Below are positions 1 to 6,585 of a DNA stretch of 10,261 nucleotides, piece by piece. Below the pieces are notes generated by a model. That model was not told the origin of the DNA, made no database searches, and saw nothing but the letters and a program-made list of their open reading frames with translations. Position 1 is the stretch's first letter. The number at the start of each line of letters is the position of its first letter. This DNA comes from Lachnospiraceae bacterium UBA3821 (GTDB lineage: Bacteria > Bacillota > Clostridia > Lachnospirales > Lachnospiraceae): the NCBI GenBank assembly GCA_002368865.1, contig DFDT01000189.1, positions 1 to 10,261 of the forward strand. Direction: 5' to 3'. The position numbers and the translations under genes were made by a program.

Positions 1-1632
1 CTGAATCCGATCTATGATCTGGAGCGGCTTTTGGCGAAAGTGACCTATAAGACTGCCAATCCCAGGGATCTGATCGCGTTTCGCAATTCGCTGGAGATGC
101 TGCCGCATATTAAGACGGTGCTGGAAAATTTCCACAGGGAAGCGCTTACATCCATCCGGGAAGAGATGGACAGTCTGGAGGATGTATATCAGTTGATCCT
201 GCAGTCCATCGAGGAGGAACCGCCGATCACGATCCGTGAGGGCGGGATCATCAAAGATGGGTTTGATGAAGACATCGATATGCTGCGCAGTGCCAAGCGG
301 GATGGAAAGTCCTGGCTGGCGGAGCTGGAGGAAGCAGACAGAGAGCGCACGGGGATCAAGAACCTGCGCATTAAGTATAATAAAGTGTTCGGGTATTATT
401 TTGAAGTGACGAATTCTTATAAAAATCTGGTGCCGGAGGATTATGTGCGAAAGCAGACTCTGGCAAACGCAGAGCGTTATACCACACCCCGGCTGAAGGA
501 ACTGGAGGATACGATCCTGAATGCGGAGGAGAAGCTGCAGACGTTGGAATATGACCTGTTCTGCAAGATCCGCGACGCGGTGGCTGCGGAGCTGGAGCGA
601 ATCCAGAAAACGGCGAAAGCGGTAGCAAGGCTGGATGTGTTTGCGTCTCTTTCGGTGGTGGCGGAGCGGAATCATTATGTGCGCCCGAAGCTGAATGAAA
701 AAGGCGTGATTGACATTAAAGAGGGGCGGCATCCGGTGGTGGAGCAGATGATTACCAATGATCTGTTCATTGCCAATGACACTTATCTGGACAACGGCAG
801 CCATTGTATCAGCGTCATCACGGGACCGAACATGGCAGGAAAATCCACGTATATGCGGCAGTCGGCACTGATCGTGCTCCTAGCGCAGATCGGGTGTTTT
901 GTGCCGGCAAAGTCGGCAAATATCGGGATCGTGGATCGGATTTTTACCCGTGTGGGCGCGTCGGATGACCTGGCCAGCGGGCAGTCCACCTTTATGGTGG
1001 AGATGAATGAGGTGGCCAATATTCTGCGGAACGCCACGGCGAACAGTCTGCTGATCCTGGACGAGATCGGACGCGGCACCTCCACCTTTGACGGACTTTC
1101 CATCGCCTGGGCGGTGATCGAGCATATCAGCAACAGAAAGCTTTTGGGGGCGAAAACTTTGTTTGCCACCCATTATCATGAGCTGACGGAGCTGGAAGGC
1201 AAGATGAGCAATGTGAACAATTATTGTATTGCTGTGAAGGAATGTGGGGATGATATTGTATTCCTGCGAAAGATCGTAAAGGGCGGTGCGGACCGGAGTT
1301 ACGGAATTCAGGTGGCAAAGCTGGCGGGCGTGCCGGATATGGTGATTGACCGGGCAAAGGAGATTGCGGATCAGCTTTCAGACAATGATATCACGGAGAA
1401 GGTGCAGAGTATCGCGGTAGACACCAAGGGAGAGAATAAGCGAAGCGGACAGAAGCTGCCGAAGCTGGACGAGCTGGATATGGCGCAGATGTCCTTGTTT
1501 GAGACGGTGACGGACGAGGATGTGATCAGGGAGCTGATGGAGGTGGAGATCACCACGTTGACGCCGTTGGATGCCATGAACACATTGTATAGGCTGCAGA
1601 ATAAGTTGCGAAACCGTTGGACAGCGGAGTGA
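1..1632 (+). CDS. mutS: DNA mismatch repair protein MutS, 3' portion (5' end outside window)
   Basis: MutS binds base mismatches and small loops and, with ATP, recruits MutL to start strand repair. The frame is open from base 1, giving 543 residues. By comparison with the E. coli protein about 340 N-terminal residues are missing, that is the mismatch-reading domain, the connector and part of the core. Visible are the remaining core and clamp (about codons 1-215) and the ATPase domain: Walker A GPNMAGKST at 823-849, Walker B LLILDE at 1048-1065, the GRGTST signature at 1069-1086 and the H-loop FATHYHEL at 1162-1185. Near the C terminus QMSLF (1486-1500) fits a beta-clamp-binding motif, followed by the helical dimerisation tail. 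The TTG at 31 is internal, because conserved MutS sequence (NPIYDLERLL) precedes it. The lipoprotein gene follows 31 bp later. The family call is certain. Confidence 0.98.
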   Translation: MNPIYDLERLLAKVTYKTANPRDLIAFRNSLEMLPHIKTVLENFHREALTSIREEMDSLEDVYQLILQSIEEEPPITIREGGIIKDGFDEDIDMLRSAKRDGKSWLAELEEADRERTGIKNLRIKYNKVFGYYFEVTNSYKNLVPEDYVRKQTLANAERYTTPRLKELEDTILNAEEKLQTLEYDLFCKIRDAVAAELERIQKTAKAVARLDVFASLSVVAERNHYVRPKLNEKGVIDIKEGRHPVVEQMITNDLFIANDTYLDNGSHCISVITGPNMAGKSTYMRQSALIVLLAQIGCFVPAKSANIGIVDRIFTRVGASDDLASGQSTFMVEMNEVANILRNATANSLLILDEIGRGTSTFDGLSIAWAVIEHISNRKLLGAKTLFATHYHELTELEGKMSNVNNYCIAVKECGDDIVFLRKIVKGGADRSYGIQVAKLAGVPDMVIDRAKEIADQLSDNDITEKVQSIAVDTKGENKRSGQKLPKLDELDMAQMSLFETVTDEDVIRELMEVEITTLTPLDAMNTLYRLQNKLRNRWTAE

Positions 1633-1651
1633 GAAGATAAGGGATTCATGT

Positions 1652-1656
1652 GAGGG
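1652..1656 (+). promoter_or_regulatory. Ribosome binding site of the lipoprotein gene
   Basis: GAGGG lies 7 bases before the ATG at 1664. It supports that start over the out-of-frame ATG at 1660. Confidence 0.6.
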
Positions 1657-1663
1657 AATATGT

Positions 1664-3316
1664 ATGAAAGCAGGAAAAATCGTATGGATAGCAGGTTTGA
1701 GCATTGCATTGTTTCTCGGTGCCTGCAATAGCGCAGGCGGAAATGCGAAGGGACAGAGCGAGGCAGGTCAGATGCCTGCTTCCGGGCAGGAAAGCGGACA
1801 AGTGCAGGCAGGGCAGGATGCTGACGGAAAGGGAACGGACGGGCAGTCTGCAGACAGGCAGGCGGAAGGACAGCAGGCAGCCATGGAGCGCATTGTCAAC
1901 AACGGCACTTATTTTGTGAAAAAGGGGGACGAGATCCTCTTTGCCGCCGGAACGTCCCTTTGTCGTTATAATGAGCAGACCGGAGAAGTGACCGAGATTG
2001 GCGTGATCGAAAAAAACGACTATGATGATGCAGACAGTAAACTTTTTTACAGTGACGGCTGGATCTATTATGGGCATTATGACACAGACAGACAGGATAC
2101 ATGGGTGTTCCGGATCGATGAGGAGACCGGCGCGAAAGAGGCAGTGTGCCAGGGATACTTGGAGGGGATCTCCGAGGATTCCAGGTATCTGTTTCTCAAT
2201 CGGTATGAAGACAGCTGCGCATTTCTTGTGATCTATGAGGGGAACCGTCAGGTGGCAGAGTTAAGGGTGAAGGATAACGGCAATGCGATTTATTGCGGCA
2301 CCTCCGGTGATTATGTATTTGTCCAGAATTCTATCTATGAGGGTGATACGCCGGATCATCAGATCCTGGCAACAAGGATTTCACAGCCGGATGCCTTCTC
2401 TTTGGTGGGTCACATGCCATGTCTGAATGAGGACGGATACTGGTATGAGTATCCGGATGTGACGCAGGTTTTGGTGAATGGAGAAAAGGCATATTTTTCG
2501 CTGTCCTACTATGCGGGGACAGGTATGTTTTATAACGGCGGATATGTATGTGAGGCCGATCTGACGAAGGAAGATTCGCTGCAGATCATAAAAACCAGTG
2601 ATGCGGTGGGACTTGAGGACGAAGGGATGCAGTACGGTGAGGTTTATCTGTGGCTGCAGAACGGTACCTTGCAGATGGGGCAGGCGCTTCCCAATACCGC
2701 CAGATACAGTGGGGAATATGGGGGAAGCGGAATCCTGATGTGCGATGAAAACGGCAGAGAAAACCTGTTTTATCCCGGATTGGTGCCTCCTTCGGATCAG
2801 GAGACCTTTTTGTCGGAAGAACTTCAGAATGTGTATAGGATCGACGGCGTGTGCTATTTTGTCTGGAAGAGGCTGCTGAATGATCCATCCCAGGCAATCG
2901 GCTGGCGGTCTTATTACGAGACGGTCAATACGGAATATGACAGGATCGATCAGGACGGAACCCTGACCGTCATGCGGGAAGAAGCGGGGAATTTGGTCCT
3001 GACAGGATATATTGCCAGAGGGGCAGATGATTCGTATGTGTATTTTCAGCCTGTAGATCAGTATGAGGATTATGAGGGAACTCAGATGGAAACTCTGTCG
3101 GATACTATTGCGAAGGTGTATCTGGCGGAGGAGCATGTGGTGTCTGATTGGGGTGAATTTTGGGACGGTGTGGATACTTTCGCGGATTCCGATGTGGAGT
3201 TTAACGGGTATCAGGGATATTATGTGGGAGATGCGCCAATCTCTGAACAGAGATTTCTGCTCCGGTTCGACAAAGACGGCAAAGTCACGCAGATTTCGCC
3301 GGATTATGCAGATTAA
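1664..3316 (+). CDS. Secreted lipoprotein, probable DUF5050-like beta-propeller
   Basis: This is a 550-residue predicted lipoprotein of unknown function. Residues 1-20 form a type II signal peptide (charged MKAGK, hydrophobic core, lipobox LGAC), so Cys21 should be lipidated and anchor the protein on the outer face of the membrane. Residues 22-73 are a low-complexity tether with 11 Gly and 10 Gln plus Ala, Ser and Asp. The rest is rich in Tyr, Trp, Asp and Gly, with recurring strand-turn pieces such as FYSDGWIYYG (about 128-137) and WVFRIDEETG. These resemble the repeats of DUF5050-type propeller proteins. No catalytic motif was recognised. The ATG is preceded by GAGGG at 7 bases. The gene sits 31 bp after mutS and 29 bp before the acyltransferase gene, so it is probably cotranscribed, but nothing shows a role in repair. 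The lipoprotein call is strong; the fold is a judgement from residue pattern. Confidence 0.8.
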   Translation: MKAGKIVWIAGLSIALFLGACNSAGGNAKGQSEAGQMPASGQESGQVQAGQDADGKGTDGQSADRQAEGQQAAMERIVNNGTYFVKKGDEILFAAGTSLCRYNEQTGEVTEIGVIEKNDYDDADSKLFYSDGWIYYGHYDTDRQDTWVFRIDEETGAKEAVCQGYLEGISEDSRYLFLNRYEDSCAFLVIYEGNRQVAELRVKDNGNAIYCGTSGDYVFVQNSIYEGDTPDHQILATRISQPDAFSLVGHMPCLNEDGYWYEYPDVTQVLVNGEKAYFSLSYYAGTGMFYNGGYVCEADLTKEDSLQIIKTSDAVGLEDEGMQYGEVYLWLQNGTLQMGQALPNTARYSGEYGGSGILMCDENGRENLFYPGLVPPSDQETFLSEELQNVYRIDGVCYFVWKRLLNDPSQAIGWRSYYETVNTEYDRIDQDGTLTVMREEAGNLVLTGYIARGADDSYVYFQPVDQYEDYEGTQMETLSDTIAKVYLAEEHVVSDWGEFWDGVDTFADSDVEFNGYQGYYVGDAPISEQRFLLRFDKDGKVTQISPDYAD

Positions 3317-3323
3317 GATTATG

Positions 3324-3347
3324 AAAAAAGATGGAGTGAGCTTTTTT
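3324..3347 (+). promoter_or_regulatory. Small hairpin with the ribosome binding site in its loop, overlapping a TTG start
   Basis: AAAAAAG (3324-3330) can pair with CTTTTTT (3341-3347). This encloses a 10-base loop that holds the GGAG ribosome binding site (3333-3336) of the next gene. The right arm covers the first two bases of the TTG start codon at 3346-3348. The stem is weak (six A-U pairs and one G-C). A regulatory role is inference only. Confidence 0.35.
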
Positions 3348-4638
3348 GAACAAGGATATCAATACGGCATGGGACAAACTGGATAATACGGCGCTGTTAT
3401 TTCCGGTGATCGCCAGTGAAAACATGACAAATGTATATCGGATCTTCGCGGTGATGACGGAGGAGGTAGACCGCGTGCTGCTGCAGGAGGCACTAAACCG
3501 TGTGCTGCCGCATTTTTCGGTGTTCCGGATGTGTCTGCGGGCAGGGCTTTTCTGGTATTATTTTGAGGAAAACAAAAAGACAACGCCCCAGGTGCGGCAG
3601 GAGTATGCCTACCCGGGTGCCTATATCAACAAGAGCCAGAATCATAATTATATGTTCCGGGTCACTTATTACGGACGCCGCATCAATCTGGAAGTATTTC
3701 ATGTGCTGACGGACGGTTTCGGCGGAATTGTTTTTCTGAAAGAATTGGTGTACCAATATCTTCGGCTCAAGTATCCGGAGGCGCTCGCCGGCGAGAAGGA
3801 CAGAATTTCGCCGGATGTCTATTTTGACAAAGAGGACAGTTATCTGAAGAATTATAAAAAGCCGGTTGGGGAGCGCAAGAAGTATAAGTCATCCCATGCG
3901 GTCACCTTGCAGGGAGAGAAGCTGATGGGCGGCGCAGTGGGCGTGATCCAGGGCTCCATGCGGATCGATCTGCTGAAGGCGGCCTGCAAAAAATACGGCG
4001 TGACCATCAATCAATATCTGGTGGGAGCCTACGCTTATGCGATCTACAAGGGATATCTGCACAGCAGGGGCAGCGATATTCCGATTTCCTGCTGTGTGCC
4101 CGTGAATCTGCGTCCTTACTATGATTCCCATACCATGAAGAATTTCTTCGCCATGGTGACGGCGGAGTTTCAGCCGGAAGAGCGGATGGAAAAATATAGT
4201 TTCGCCGAGGTGCTTCAGATCACCACGCAGAGCCTGAAGGAGCAGATCACAAAAGAAAATCTGGATGATATCATCACCTACAATGTATCCAATGAACAGA
4301 ACTTTATCCTTCGGCTGGTTCCGCTTGCCATCAAGAATATTGCGATCAAGCAGGTGTATGAAGCGTCCAGACATAACAGTACCACGACGATCACCAACAT
4401 CGGAAATGTTGAACTGCGGGAGCCATATCGGCCTTTCGTGGAAAATTTTGCCTGCCTGTTGTCCATGTCCGCAGGGCAGAACATGAAGGGGAGTGTCTGT
4501 TCTTATAACGGAATTCTGACTATTAACTTTAGTTCCATTCTAAGTGATACTTCCGTACAGAAATGTTTTTTCCAGACTTTGACGGAGGATGGTGTGGAAG
4601 TGGTGCTGCAGACAAACGAGGTATATGAGGACGCGTAG
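3346..4638 (+). CDS. Condensation / alcohol-acetyltransferase-superfamily acyltransferase
   Basis: This 430-residue protein resembles the alcohol acetyltransferase / NRPS condensation / wax-ester synthase superfamily, which moves acyl groups from a thioester to an alcohol or amine. The N terminus has the typical KLDN (11-14) and FWYYFE (69-74). The active-site motif reads FHVLTDG with His119, Asp123 and Gly124, so the second His of HHxxxDG is kept and the first is Phe. VPVNLR (251-256) with a following NFF, and TNIGNV (350-355), match later conserved motifs. There is no signal peptide or membrane segment, so it is probably cytoplasmic. No carrier-protein or adenylation domain is nearby, so it is not an NRPS module. 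The start is a TTG with GGAG 9 bases upstream; an in-frame stop (TGA, 3337-3339) rules out an earlier start. It heads a three-gene run with the membrane protein and hydrolase. The superfamily is likely; the substrate is unknown. Confidence 0.82.
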   Translation: MNKDINTAWDKLDNTALLFPVIASENMTNVYRIFAVMTEEVDRVLLQEALNRVLPHFSVFRMCLRAGLFWYYFEENKKTTPQVRQEYAYPGAYINKSQNHNYMFRVTYYGRRINLEVFHVLTDGFGGIVFLKELVYQYLRLKYPEALAGEKDRISPDVYFDKEDSYLKNYKKPVGERKKYKSSHAVTLQGEKLMGGAVGVIQGSMRIDLLKAACKKYGVTINQYLVGAYAYAIYKGYLHSRGSDIPISCCVPVNLRPYYDSHTMKNFFAMVTAEFQPEERMEKYSFAEVLQITTQSLKEQITKENLDDIITYNVSNEQNFILRLVPLAIKNIAIKQVYEASRHNSTTTITNIGNVELREPYRPFVENFACLLSMSAGQNMKGSVCSYNGILTINFSSILSDTSVQKCFFQTLTEDGVEVVLQTNEVYEDA

Positions 4639-4670
4639 ATTTTTTGTCATGCTGCATGCGTGTCAGATTG

Positions 4671-4675
4671 AGAGG
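4671..4675 (+). promoter_or_regulatory. Ribosome binding site favouring the ATG at 4680
   Basis: AGAGG lies 4 bases before the ATG at 4680. The spacing is short, but this start places the first zinc-ribbon cysteine at residue 4, as expected for such proteins. An in-frame TTG at 4644 and ATG at 4656 lack a comparable site. Confidence 0.45.
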
Positions 4676-4679
4676 TCTT

Positions 4680-5375
4680 ATGAATTATTGCAGTAATTGT
4701 AAAGTGACAATTTTAGATGAGCGCAACAGCTGTCCGCTGTGTCATAAAATGCTGGAGGAAATGGAGCCGAAAAGAGCAGATGAGATTACGACAAGGTACG
4801 GGAACCGGGCCAGTTATCCCAATATCCGTACCAGAGAACGGAGAATCCGCTTTTTTATGAGTCTGATGCTGTTTTGCTTTCTCTTAGGGGAAGTGGCGGC
4901 GGTGATCATCAATTATATTTTCACGCCCGCCATGTATTGGTCGGCAATTGTAGGGATCGCGCTATTGTACACATATCTGTTTGTGGTGTATTGGATCAGG
5001 CATGACGCAGGTGCGGCTTTCAAAGTGGGATTACAGATTTTTTTCACCATGGGGCTGTTGCTTTTGATCGACTATGTGACGGGAAATCACGGTTGGGCGA
5101 TCGAGTGGGCGATTCCGGGGCTGATCCTTCTGGGAGACGGCATGGTGTTTTTCTTTATGATGTTAAACCGACAGAATTGGTACAGTTATCTCGCACTGTT
5201 GTTGTTGATGGCGGTGTGCAGTGTTGTGATCATATTGTTGTATATGACACATCATATCCAGAACCTGATCCTTCCGGTGATCTGCGTGGCGGTGTCCGGT
5301 GTGTATCTGGCAGCGACGATCCTGTTTGGTGACCGGCAGTTTAAGCGGGAGTTGAAGCGGCGGTTTCATGTGTGA
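4680..5375 (+). CDS. Zinc-ribbon polytopic membrane protein (DUF6320-like)
   Basis: The product is 231 residues long. The N terminus holds a compact zinc ribbon with two CxxC knuckles, Cys4/Cys7 and Cys18/Cys21. A basic stretch (about 38-57, rich in Arg) follows, then six hydrophobic segments at roughly 58-79, 86-106, 116-133, 144-161, 169-189 and 196-216, and a basic tail (KRELKRRFHV). The zinc ribbon and basic segments suggest a cytoplasmic N terminus, and an even helix number puts the C terminus on the same side. The layout resembles the uncharacterised DUF6320 family; I recall the family rather than having searched it. No enzymatic motif is seen. It begins 41 bp after the acyltransferase, and its stop overlaps the hydrolase start (TGATG), so the three products are probably made together. 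It may be a membrane scaffold or transporter-like partner, which is inference. An extended start at 4644 would add 12 residues without a convincing ribosome site. Confidence 0.78.
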   Translation: MNYCSNCKVTILDERNSCPLCHKMLEEMEPKRADEITTRYGNRASYPNIRTRERRIRFFMSLMLFCFLLGEVAAVIINYIFTPAMYWSAIVGIALLYTYLFVVYWIRHDAGAAFKVGLQIFFTMGLLLLIDYVTGNHGWAIEWAIPGLILLGDGMVFFFMMLNRQNWYSYLALLLLMAVCSVVIILLYMTHHIQNLILPVICVAVSGVYLAATILFGDRQFKRELKRRFHV

Positions 5376-6361
5376 TGGATCGTAAAACGGAGAGATGGAA
5401 AATGCTTGAAAAAGATGAGCGGAAAGAGAATAACAGGGAAAAAGAAGTCACTGTGAGCCCCGGCGGAATGCGGGCGCTGAAAGCGGTAGAAATGCTGAAT
5501 CATATGCCGGGGATCGGTCCCATGGCGCAGACCGGAGAATTGCGGAGAAGATTTACCGCAATGGAGCATCACTGGAATGTACCGGAAGGATTGAAGCATG
5601 AGGTGATAGAACTTTCAAACTGTATGCTGGAATGGCTGGCGCCGGAGAGCGGGGAATGCAAAAAATTAGTGGTGTTACAGCTTCATGGCGGCGGTTATTA
5701 CGGGAAACTGCATAATACATACCGGAATATGGCGGCGCTTTATCAGAAGATTTCCGGCGGGGCTGTAGCCAGCCTGGATTACAGGGTTGCGCCGGAGCAT
5801 CCTTATCCGGCGGCCTTTGAGGACGCCATAGAGGCGTATCGGTATCTGTTGGCGCAGGGTTATGCGGGGGATGAGATCATCGTGGCAGGCGATTCGGCGG
5901 GCGGCGGTCTGGCATTGGCGTTGACCCTATATCTCAGGGATGAAATGATGTCTTTGCCGGCGGCGGTCATCACCATGTCCGCTTGGACTGATCTGACCCT
6001 AAGCGGGGATTCCTACACGGAGAATTTTAACACGGATCCCATGTTCGGCGGCTCTACGGATACGCTGGTCTATCACAATGCCTATCCGGGGGAACATGAT
6101 CCGCGAGAGCCTTACATATCGCCTGTTTTTGGGGATTATACCGGATTCCCGCCCATGCTCATGCAGGTGGGAGAGCGGGAGATGCTGTTGAGCGACACGT
6201 TAGAGGTGGCCAGAAAGGCAAAGATCTGTGGAGTGCATGTGAAGGAACAGATTTTTCCCGGCATGTTTCACGTGTTCCAGATGGGATTGACCAGATATCC
6301 GGAGGCGGAACAGGCGTGGAAACAGGTGCGGAAATTTATAAGGGAGATCTATTGCGGGTGA
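5375..6361 (+). CDS. Alpha/beta hydrolase, hormone-sensitive-lipase-type esterase
   Basis: This is a 328-residue predicted carboxylester hydrolase. It carries the HGGG oxyanion-hole motif (104-107), the family-typical YRVAPEHPYPAAFEDA block (136-151), and the nucleophile elbow GDSAGG with Ser174. The catalytic His is probably His299 in FPGMFH. At the usual GxxDxLxD acid position the sequence is GEREMLLSD, so the acid would be Glu269 (or Asp274) instead of the canonical Asp. There is no signal peptide, and the N terminus is highly charged, so it is probably cytoplasmic or membrane-peripheral. The start is uncertain. The ATG at 5375 overlaps the upstream stop (TGATG), which suggests coupled translation. 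The ATG at 5402 has a better ribosome site (GGAGAG, 5389-5394) and would remove 9 residues outside the catalytic core. It is the last gene before a 224-bp gap. The enzyme class is sure; the substrate is unknown, perhaps the ester made by the acyltransferase two genes upstream. Confidence 0.9.
   Translation: MDRKTERWKMLEKDERKENNREKEVTVSPGGMRALKAVEMLNHMPGIGPMAQTGELRRRFTAMEHHWNVPEGLKHEVIELSNCMLEWLAPESGECKKLVVLQLHGGGYYGKLHNTYRNMAALYQKISGGAVASLDYRVAPEHPYPAAFEDAIEAYRYLLAQGYAGDEIIVAGDSAGGGLALALTLYLRDEMMSLPAAVITMSAWTDLTLSGDSYTENFNTDPMFGGSTDTLVYHNAYPGEHDPREPYISPVFGDYTGFPPMLMQVGEREMLLSDTLEVARKAKICGVHVKEQIFPGMFHVFQMGLTRYPEAEQAWKQVRKFIREIYCG
5389..5394 (+). promoter_or_regulatory. Possible ribosome binding site for an alternative hydrolase start
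   Basis: GGAGAG lies 7 bases before the in-frame ATG at 5402. It is the only good site near the hydrolase start, so translation may begin at 5402 instead of 5375. Confidence 0.4.
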
Positions 6362-6369
6362 TCCGTAGA

Positions 6370-6424
6370 TTGGATCCATAAATTGGAGCGTATATTGGAA
6401 CTTGTATATTTGGGAATTTGTATA
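6370..6424 (+). repeat. Degenerate short tandem repeat, ttgga...tata type
   Basis: Four imperfect units follow each other: ttggatccata (6370-6380), ttggagcgtata (6383-6394), ttggaacttgtata (6395-6408) and tttgggaatttgtata (6409-6424). Each opens with a ttgg-like core and closes with (c/t)ata or tata, with unit length growing from 11 to 16 bp. The third and fourth are the closest pair. Function is unknown. Confidence 0.5.
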
Positions 6425-6432
6425 TTGCATGA

Positions 6433-6543
6433 ATGAAACCGAATCGTATCAAATACAAAGATGTAGATGTGATTGGTTTTGAGGATCGGTATGCAGAGGT
6501 GTTTTCCAAATATGTGACAGATCGAAATGAAGAGAGGGCATAG
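6433..6543 (+). CDS. Doubtful small ORF (36 residues)
   Basis: ATG at 6433 to TAG at 6541-6543 encodes 36 residues beginning MKPNRIKYKDVDVIG. The product is highly charged and has no signal peptide or membrane segment. It is too short for most gene callers. The nearest Shine-Dalgarno-like bases (GGGAA, 6412-6416) are 16 bases away, so translation is unsupported. A stop codon (6430-6432) directly precedes it in frame. The peptide has a protein-like composition, so it could be a small protein or the leftover end of a decayed gene. I do not recognise it. Confidence 0.2.
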   Translation: MKPNRIKYKDVDVIGFEDRYAEVFSKYVTDRNEERA

Positions 6544-6573
6544 GAAGGCATCATTACAGCAAAGGGAAGAGAT

Positions 6574-6578
6574 GGAGG
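6574..6578 (+). promoter_or_regulatory. Ribosome binding site of mutL
   Basis: GGAGG lies 7 bases before the ATG at 6586. This ideal site fixes the mutL start, and the protein begins as the family does (MSQIHVLD). Confidence 0.8.
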
Positions 6579-6585
6579 AAAACAG

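Larger units (their letters stand above)
6362..6585 (+). other. Intergenic gap between the hydrolase gene and mutL
   Basis: This 224-bp stretch is the only sizeable gap in the window and looks A+T-richer than its flanks. It holds a degenerate repeat (6370-6424), a doubtful 36-codon ORF (6433-6543) and the mutL ribosome site. No strong hairpin with a following T run is visible, so no intrinsic terminator is called. A weak promoter-like pair (TTGCAT at 6425-6430, TATCAA at 6447-6452, 16-base spacer) is too poor to call. A mutL promoter here would be plausible but is not shown. Confidence 0.6.

Noticed and set aside
31..33. TTG as a start codon of the first gene
   Set aside because: Conserved MutS sequence is encoded in frame before it, so the gene is cut by the window edge.
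2381..3136. 251-codon open frame on the minus strand
   Set aside because: It lies fully inside the lipoprotein gene, resembles no known protein and has no ribosome site or neighbours on that strand.
3321..3386. 21-codon ORF overlapping the acyltransferase start
   Set aside because: It has a poor ribosome site, no recognisable product, and runs in another frame through the true coding start.
3346..4638. NRPS condensation module
   Set aside because: No adenylation or carrier domain is present in the window, and the protein is a standalone enzyme closer to alcohol acetyltransferases.
4639..4660. T run after the acyltransferase stop as a terminator
   Set aside because: No G+C-rich stem precedes the T run, and the next gene starts within 41 bp.
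4644..4679. Longer N terminus (TTG start) for the zinc-ribbon protein
   Set aside because: It would add 12 residues before the ribbon with no good ribosome site; the ATG at 4680 has AGAGG in front.
6360..6376. GATCC ... GGATC hairpin just after the hydrolase stop as a terminator
   Set aside because: The stem is only 5 bp and no T run follows.
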